In this document: positions 56,717 to 64,000 of the stretch, piece after piece
How positions within the stretch are numbered: position 1 is the first letter of the stretch
Layout: the number at the start of each line of letters is the position of its first letter
Origin: Pseudeuparius sepicola
Lineage: Eukaryota > Arthropoda > Insecta > Coleoptera > Anthribidae
Direction: 5' to 3'
NCBI GenBank assembly: GCA_963920635.1
Contig: OY987303.1
Coordinates: 20,624,175 to 20,688,174 of the forward strand
DNA length: 64,000 bases
Translations under genes and position numbers: made by a program
Notes under the pieces: model-generated
The model's database searches: none
Seen by the model: only the letters and a program-made list of their open reading frames with translations
Told to the model about the DNA's origin: nothing

Positions 56717-57825
56717 AGAATATATAGATAGCAAAAAATAAGATTCAAATTAAAAATTAAGATAATTTAAAATTTCTAATATCATTTCTAATCATCTGCT
56801 TATAAAACTCTGGCTATGTGAAAGAAACATGAGAAATCATAAACATGTGCGCACAGCGTCTATATTATATTCCTTATTTCTAAGGGCTCATTCTAATTGC
56901 TAGATACTTATGGTATTAAATAAGAGAAAGTAAACATTCATAACTTCATTATAACTTCAAACATTATGTTTAAATTTTTAGTTATCAATTTCAAATTTAT
57001 ATATAAAAGTTGATAAGGTTTTGACGTCATTCCAACTTGCTCCTTATTCGGCAAACTTCCTTGCCAAATTTAGTACCGAACGCCCGTCAAAGCGAGATGA
57101 TTAGACAGGAGACAGAAGGGTTGCCGAATTTATGAGAGAACAATAGTTAGAAACCCGCCGGGGATGGGGTTAATATTTCAGAGGGTGGCGCCTCGTCGCA
57201 ACGAAAAAGAGGAGATGTATTCCCGTCATCTCCCCGTCTGCCTTTAGGGCCCGTAATGAATTTTTATGACTGGATTACATCCCGCCCGTAAAATACAAAG
57301 TCTAAATTAGCGACGGGGGAGAAGCTGGCGCTTTTTTTGCTTTTTGCGATCCGTATATCGGGGAGTAAAATATACAACGGAATTGGGGGGCCTTTATGCC
57401 CTTTGACGCGCCTCGAAAGCACCAACATTAGTGTCGGAGAGATGCTTCGGTCAACTCTCATCTCTAGTTAGTACAAAAAACGTCGAAGCACAACATAACC
57501 AGTCTCTCAAATATTTCCCGGCTTTGGTAAGTAGGTACACCAGTATTACTACACAGGAGTAAACGCCATAAAAAGGCCTATTGGTTCGGCAGGGCCGGTT
57601 TAGGCGTTTGTTAATAAGATATCGTCGGACCGGGCTCGACATATTATAATCAAAATTTTACAACACATGGAAAAGTTCTTAAATATACCTTTTCCAACAA
57701 TATTATTACATACAATGGTGTAAAAAGTAAAATAATCTGGCAAAAGGAATAGTAAACTAGGTCATATGAAAATATTCTGGAATAGATGGTAATTAATGAG
57801 GTATCTGAAAATTGTTGGCAATATG
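56717..57825. other. Non-coding stretch
   Basis: 57040-57460 is a GC-richer island of unique-looking sequence with a small self-complementary segment at about 57580-57605. No gene, RNA gene or element boundary is recognised. Confidence 0.4.
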
Positions 57826-57827
57826 TA

Positions 57828-59544
57828 CAGGGTGAGTTTTTTTCGATGACCACTATGGGAATCTCGGAAACTAGCAGAGCTAGAACAAAGGTTAAATGGG
57901 GAAAGAATTGCCATTTTGAATGCTGAATCTAACGCCTCTTTTGGATTTTTAAAAAAGTTCATGGCTCACTAGATATTTTGAAAAGAGTGATTTTTTGCTA
58001 TTTCATCAGATCTCTGTAGCTCCGTTATTTCTGACTGTACAGAAAAACTGTAGAGACAAAACTTGTATAAAATTTTGGGCTTAATAAGATAGTGTAATCC
58101 AATTTTTTATGTTGTTTGTGATTTTTGTGATATGACAAACTTTGGTTTTTTAAAATGTGAATCATAGTTGGCTGTGGCCTTATCAAATCGGCCATTTTTT
58201 TATCTTTCTAAAGATATGATACTCGGCATAGTTATTATAAAAAATAAAAGAGCTATGGCTAATTTTCTGATTTTTTTAAAATTTTCACATAGTCAGCCAT
58301 GGAATATTTTCATAATTACGTTCTATTTTATAAAATAATACGAAATTTTCTGAGGTTTCTACCAAATATATTGTTTCTTTTTCTTCAATACAGGTTTGCA
58401 TTGGTATACAGGTTGCAAACCTGTATTGAAGAAGAAAAAAAATATATATATTTGGTGGAATCCCTAGGAAATTTCGTATTATTTTTGAAATAAATCTACC
58501 AGGAAACAAATCGAAAAGTTCTATTTTATAATTAGACATACTTTAAACTTTCAAATATTTTGTTTTTAGCTGGTAACAAAATGTAACAAAATGAAACAAA
58601 AATTAAAAAACTCAAATTCAAATTATTATTATTTTAAAAGGTGTTCAAGCAATCCACCATTTTGATTTATGCAAATATTGCATCTTTTTAAAACTGAATT
58701 TGTGGCCTTTCTTAGGGAGCGCCTGTCAATACTACTGGCAATTGCTTCTAAAACAGCTGCTCTTCATTCATCAATTGTCTCATACTTTATTTTGTACTGT
58801 TCCCCACAAAAAGAAATCCAAAACAGACAAGTCGGGGGATCGGGGCGGCCAGGAAATAGGTCTATTTCTGCCTATCCTACTATTTGGACAGAGCTGATCT
58901 AGGTAATTTCTTACGGGCAAATAATTATGTGGTGGAGCTCCAATAATAATTTGAATTTGAGTTTTAAATTTTTGTTTTATTTTGTTACATTTTGTTACCA
59001 GCTAAAAACAAAATATTAGAAAGTTTGAAGTATGTCTAATAATAAAATAGAACGTAATTATTATGAAAATATTCCATGGCTGACTATGTGAAAATTTTAA
59101 AAAATCAGAAAATTAGCCATAGCTCTTTTATTCTTTATAATAACTACGCCGAGTATTATATCTTTAGAAAGATCAAAAAATGGCCGATTTGATAAGGCCA
59201 CAGCCAGCTATGATTCACATTTAAAAAAACAAAATTTATGTCATATCACAAAAATCACAAACAACATAAAAAAATGGATTACACTATCTTATTAAGCCCA
59301 AAATTTTCTACAATTCTTGTCTCTACAGTTTTTCTGTATAGTCAGAAATAAAGGAGCTACAGAGATCTGATGAAATAGCAAAAAATCACTCTTTTCAAAA
59401 TATCTAGCAAGCCATGATTTTTTTTAAAAATCCAAAAGGGGCATTAGATTGAGCATTCAAAACTGCAATTCTTTCCCCATTTAACCTTTGTTCTAGCTCT
59501 GCTAGTTTCCGAGATCCCCATAGTGGTCAACGAAAAATACCCTG
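57828..59544 (-). mobile_element. 1.7 kb foldback with CAGGGTG ends that still carries transposase sequence
   Basis: It starts TA-CAGGGTGAGTTTTTTTCG and ends with the complement before TA (59545-59546). The arms are about 500 bp (57828-58330 and 59040-59544). An inner hairpin at 58378-58434 has perfect ~19 bp arms (cttcaatacaggtttgca). The unpaired part encodes a transposase fragment (58632-58945). Confidence 0.8.
58632..58945 (-). pseudogene. Transposase C-terminal fragment, DD41D-like
   Basis: On the minus strand the frame reads GAPPHNYLPVRNYLDQ, IGRNRPISWPPRSPDLSVLD, FFLWGTVQNKV, then a stop in place of Tyr, followed by damaged sequence like the family's end (VLKRC..CI.QNGG, close to the left end). 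With the Asp that normally precedes GAPPH, I count 41 residues to the D of VLDFF. This agrees with the DD41D group and with the 42 in the complete transposase at 14186-15262. It links the CAGGGTG foldbacks to that transposase lineage. The N-terminal half and first catalytic Asp are missing. Confidence 0.75.
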
Positions 59545-59546
59545 TA

Positions 59547-61689
59547 TAATAATTCATGTTAATAAGTTAAACATCCATATACCAAAATTGATTTGTTTAA
59601 CTTAAGTAGTTTTCGAGAAGTACTAGGAAAAAAATATATAATAATAATAAAAGTGCGTTTTTTATTTATTCGATAGTACCGATAAAAATAGTTATTTTTA
59701 ATAAATGTTCCCAAATTAAGTTTATTTTAATTTTTTACCATCAGTTTTTATAGCAAATTTTGATAATTTCATGAGTAAATATGTTTATTTGAGAAGCTAT
59801 GTATTTCAACAATAAGAACTAGAATTATTTAAATTTGCTTAAAAACGTTATAAAATAAATGGGCGTTTGTTAAATGTGAATTTTATTTCGGAGTCCCTTC
59901 GATGCAAATAATGTAAGTAAATACATACATATTTTTTTATTAAATTCTTCCTCTATGTAGTTTTTATATCTCTTATTTTTTGGCTTTCACGAATGTTTTC
60001 CATTTGAGAATGAATTTCCGGGATGTTGCGCTGTAGTCGATAGAAATGTTTTAAACAAATATATATTTATTAAATTTTATAATAAGTAATATTCCACGCT
60101 GGAAAAATATTTTTGAAACTATTATACACTTTATTAATAATGAATATGACAAATAGTCAAATTAAAAACATGAATATTATAAGTGATATCATCTTAGTTT
60201 CTAGATTTAAAACCCATACAAGTTGTTAAACCGAACACCAGTATATTTGCTCTTATAATATACAGCCGATATTATAAAAATATTTTACTTTGTAAAATAT
60301 AGTATTGCTGTGCCAAAGAGTATTAAATTTCCTAGATATTATTATTTTTATTTTAGCTTTAAATATATTTTTTTCTTCGGGTACTGAAACTAAGGAGGCC
60401 TTGGATCGAAAATTTGTATATATCAAACACCCCTGCCCCCATAAATCTGCCAAATATTACGTTTACTTTAATTATTATCAAGTAAGATAAGAAAATTGGT
60501 TCACTGACATATTAAAACCTAATTAAAGTGCTCTTCAGTTGTTAATGAAACATATAAATGCTATAAGTGTCTAATCAACGCGGTTGCGAAAATTAACATC
60601 TGGTAACGACTTCAGCTTTATTACCGAGCTATAAAATGTTGCGTAGGCCCTACGCATACATGCCAAGTTATCTGTTGCTTGCCAGATATGTAATTATATC
60701 GAATTTGTACGCTGTAACGTTTTAAATGGAATCGTCCTATAACTGATTAATTAAAAGATAAGATTCTGCGTGTTTAGACTTGCGCTTCGCTCCTTGATAT
60801 GTTACGGAATTTTAATTGAAAATTAAGGTAGCACAATGGCATCCTCCTGTCCCCCGAAAATACCAGCAATTAATAAAGCGGACGAGATAACCGAAATGAA
60901 CAAAGCCCTCTCGATGTGTCTTTCAAAAACATTTCCCTTTTTACAACAATAAAAATGAGACGTGAGTAGGCACATCAAAGGGACCGTATACGAAAAATGT
61001 TTTGCGTTCGAAATTTTCGGCTGAATGCGAAAAATCGAAACTTCGGTTCTTATTCAAAGCGGGTCGTACAAAAGGGCGATATTTTGGTATTACAAAAGCG
61101 AAAAGTCGTCCGGTGGGTGAGTCCTTCTGGCTGTAAAGTTGTTTGAAGTGTTTTCTTTTTGATGTGATTTGCAAAAATGGACCAGAGGATACGGGAAATA
61201 CCGTACCTTCCGCTCCTAAATCCTGACAATCACCGCGGGTTAGGGTTGTATTGTATAGTCGTCCGGCTCTGGTTTTTATATTTTTAACGTATTTCTATTC
61301 TGGAGAATAGTAACATAATAGGTATTTTTATTGTTTTCCCACAGAACGCGACATATTTCATAGCATCATATAATATACACGATTCTCTTCTGACTTGAGC
61401 CGAAACTAAAATGTATTACTTTGTTATTTAAACTACGTACATGCCTATTTGGGGAGCTACGGAAAAAGGGTTTCAAAAAAAAGTTGTTGTTAATCAAGAG
61501 AACTTCCTATTTTTTTAAGTTTTTGTATTATTATAAGGGGATAGGGCGTGATATGTGGGCCATCCTGTATATACAGTTTTGAAATTTGGCAAACATTGTC
61601 CACCCAGTGACCATTTAAGAAAATTAAAAGTGACCATACTTTTGCAAATTTGTAGACATTAACAAGGATCTGGCCGCGAGCCCTATCCT
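59547..61689. other. Non-coding stretch
   Basis: 60840-61240 is a GC-richer unique block; a 38-codon frame starts at 60837 (MASSCPPKIPAINK) but nothing supports it. The rest is AT-rich. 61559-61575 ends like a transposon terminus (catcctgtatata) without a partner. Confidence 0.4.
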
Positions 61690-62222
61690 TGTGAAACATT
61701 CATCATCTCAATGCACCTGTTTACTGTTTCACTTCTTCTTTACATTTATTTTGTGGTTTTCTGGATTCAACACCAACCTAACTTGTTCTTGTTGATATTT
61801 ACTGTGCGTTTTGTGAAATTTCGACTCTGCTATCTACTATCAACCTGATACTATAGATGGCGCCTCTGGTTGGTTTCTCACCTCCAAGTGCAAGTTACAC
61901 TATTATAAGTGCTACCGTTTCGGTTTGAGTCGTTCGGGAAGGTTATGGCTGCCTTGTTGAACCTAATAACCGAAACACCTGTCGTAGTCTACCTTCTCGA
62001 ACTATTCATATATGAAAACACCGGCACATCCATGAGAACTTGGATGTTGGTATAATATTACCAATTGCCGAAATTTATAGTCCCATGAAGCCGCTAACTT
62101 TCTTTTTGTAAAAATCTATTGTGGACGTGAAATTTTATCATCTTTTTAATATCAGGGATGTCAATGTTATTGCTCAGAATGTTGAATAAAAAAAGCAGAT
62201 TTAGTTCGCCTAGCAGATATTA
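61690..62222. repeat. Half copy of the 54-55 kb foldback
   Basis: 61690-62165 is similar to 54660-55105 in the same orientation (ggtttctcacctccaagtgc, tttgagtcgttcggga, gccgctaactttctttttg). The similarity continues to 62222 (attgctcagaat), also seen at 55108-55165. So the repeat is longer than the palindrome. Confidence 0.7.
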
Positions 62223-63902
62223 GATAGAAAATTTAAAAGTGACTATACTTTTGCTGCATCAGGTTAACATGGTAAACAGCGGCCAAATAGTACCACGTCC
62301 TTCAAGACATTGATTACGAGGAGAAACAAATGACCTAATTATTTAGAACGATACAGACTTGAATCTAAAATGTTTCCCCAATATACCTAATCAGTTTTGG
62401 TATAAAATAATAGGTACAGAAAGGCGATCCGTAGAGTGCAATTTTGCTATTCCAGCCACAGAACTATACGGGCTGCATGCAGTTGAGCATAATCCGAGAG
62501 CGTATCCGTGCCTTTTTTGCCTCTTCGTCCAACTAGAAAATTTTCCGCTCTGCCGAGGGATCGATCGTCGCAAAAAGCCTCGGAACTAAAATCGAGTTAT
62601 TATTCATCCACCCTTCAAGCTATCGGATCTTCGTATCTCCTCTTATCGCACAGGAATCCACTTAGTTTTGCATTAACCTTTTTCTGAATTAATATTTCCA
62701 TGAACCGAGAAAATTTTTGCGCAAACAAAATGGGCCGTAATTCGATTTTTTCGGGAGAAACAAGCCATTCTATAAAGAGGCTCGTAGCAAGGTAAAGGAG
62801 AAGTATATAGTTACGTCTTCCATTTTTAGAATGTCTCTCAACCTCTAAGACAAGTAAATTACATTTAGACTCAAATTTGGTAAAATGGAAAATGATCCAA
62901 ATTCTCGTTGCATTCAAATACTACTTTTATTGTTCATAATCCACACAAGAGTACAAACATAAGACTTACATAGTCATAACATCATAATAAGTTGATTTAA
63001 TACTGACAGAACAAATATTCGTTAGATGAAATTTTGGTACGGCTCTGTGCAAATCCAAATTGGCCTAAATTTTAGATATAGGTAGAAAGGTATTTGTTCC
63101 CTCAGTGCGTGTAAAATAGTTATACTGGCTCCTTTTTCCACGTATCATAAAAAGAAAATTCTTATAAACATTCTGGTTTCTCCATATTATAAAACTCCCA
63201 CCTCCCATAACTTTTTTAAATTTTAATCTATTTTGTGTACACAGTTAAAAATAATATGTTAAATTTAACATTTTTTTCATGTTCCATCTCTTCCACACAC
63301 CGAAATAAGTAATATGTTGTGTGTTGTGTGTGTTAAATTCAGAGACTAATTAAACCTTCTGTAATTATGTTCATGCTACTAACGAAAAGTGTAAAATATA
63401 TTTTTAACTATTATTATACAGAGTAATTCGGTCATGATGTAAAAATTTTTTTATTATACTTCTTTGAAAATACCTTATTTTCATCTGCACGGAAAAACTT
63501 TCCGTGCGCTGAATAAAAATACCGAATATATGGCTTTAAAATAGAAATATACATCAAAGTAAACTAAACTTAAGAAACTCTACATGCTCTCTGATATTTA
63601 ACATGTACCTATTTTGTATTTTAATTCGTAAGTGTTTCAATATTTAGATACATCTCTAATATTTTTGACGTTTTATTCACCTTATCTGACAATAACTAAT
63701 TTACAACAAAGCACCTTTGAAATAATTTGAGAGTAACCATGGAAACGCATCATACATACCAAACACTATATTGTCTGCATTGTTTATTTTTTGTCAATTA
63801 AATTTATTATAATATGCCGATAAAATGTTTTAAGTTTCCGTTTTCAAAGAAGTATAATAAAAAATATCGTTCATTACACGTCCAGAAATAGATTTTTCCG
63901 TG
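62223..63902. other. Non-coding stretch
   Basis: 63440-63470 and 63838-63870 form an inverted pair (ttattatacttctttgaaaa), and 63490-63515 has gcacggaaaaactttccgtgc. 63240-63345 has TGTTAAA/GTGTGTT words. No gene is seen. Confidence 0.4.
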
Positions 63903-64000
63903 CTTGCATTACTTCCCGTGTTCGGCTGCGCCTCACACGGGAATTAGTCACGCGCGCACAGAAAAATCTTTATTTCCAGACTCGTAATGAAATATACTAT
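63903..64000 (+). repeat. ~97 bp repeat with hairpin, inverted partner at 54082-54178
   Basis: It contains cttcccgtgttcggctgcgc, cacacgggaa and tttatttccagactc, the mirror of the copy at 54082-54178. It may continue past the window edge. Confidence 0.7.

Noticed and set aside
60837..60953. 38-codon ATG frame (MASSCPPKIPAINK) in a GC-rich block
   Set aside because: Too short and unsupported by splice sites or similarity.
1..64000. CRISPR arrays, operons, bacterial promoters, rRNA or tRNA genes
   Set aside because: The spliced gene, LINEs and insect-type transposons show an animal genome. No tRNA cloverleaf or rRNA segment was recognised by eye, though a covariance search was not possible.

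Overview
The window is a piece of a repeat-rich, AT-rich animal genome, almost certainly an insect. The only host gene I can support is two consecutive exons (31148-31271 and 35163-35401, + strand) of a Beaten path (Beat) family immunoglobulin protein, a family known from insect axon guidance. They are joined by a 3.9 kb intron with canonical splice sites and matching phases. The rest reads as intron or flanking DNA filled with transposable elements, most of them broken and several nested.

Layout. 1-4110 (- strand): two head-to-tail copies of a LINE with a restriction-like endonuclease (R2/R4/Dong-like). One is 5'-complete and runs off the left edge, the other is 5'-truncated against an (ATT)20 tract. 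5.7-12 kb: a LINE 3' fragment, two copies of a 640 bp repeat, and a large foldback carrying a transposase DNA-binding remnant. 13.1-16 kb: a palindromic element holding a smaller foldback and a complete Tc1/mariner-superfamily transposon (13769-15706) with 368 bp inverted repeats and an open transposase gene. 17.6-23.8 kb: a pair of inverted 210 bp arms with hammerhead-like motifs, enclosing a 1.1 kb palindrome and a nearly full-length two-ORF CR1/Jockey-group LINE. 26.7-27.6 kb: a Crypton tyrosine-recombinase pseudogene. 28.9-29.9 kb: the RNase H end of another LINE. 31-37 kb: the Beat exons, more foldbacks and a hAT-type nonautonomous element. 39-44.5 kb: tandem and foldback repeats, a MITE, and a second copy of the long-TIR transposon, killed by one nonsense codon. 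45-48 kb: a diverged direct duplication of unique-looking DNA around a foldback. 49.6-52 kb: a tiny MITE and the second hAT-type copy. 54-64 kb: foldbacks, a jockey-type LINE fragment, a short hAT element with a transposase tail, and a foldback that still carries a transposase C-terminus.

The most unusual signal is a set of four very small (27-37 bp) palindromic insertions, each flanked by a 6 bp direct repeat and sharing end sequences (core CA[C/A]AGA...TCT[G/T]TG in three, one end diverged in the fourth, plus one extra base). One has an empty site in the second hAT-type copy within this window. Removing another restores the Crypton reading frame locally. I know of no described family of this size and structure, but I could not search.

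All calls come from reading the sequence and translations. No database search was possible, so clade names are by recognised motifs. Some open reading frames lack an ATG and are described as frames, not genes.
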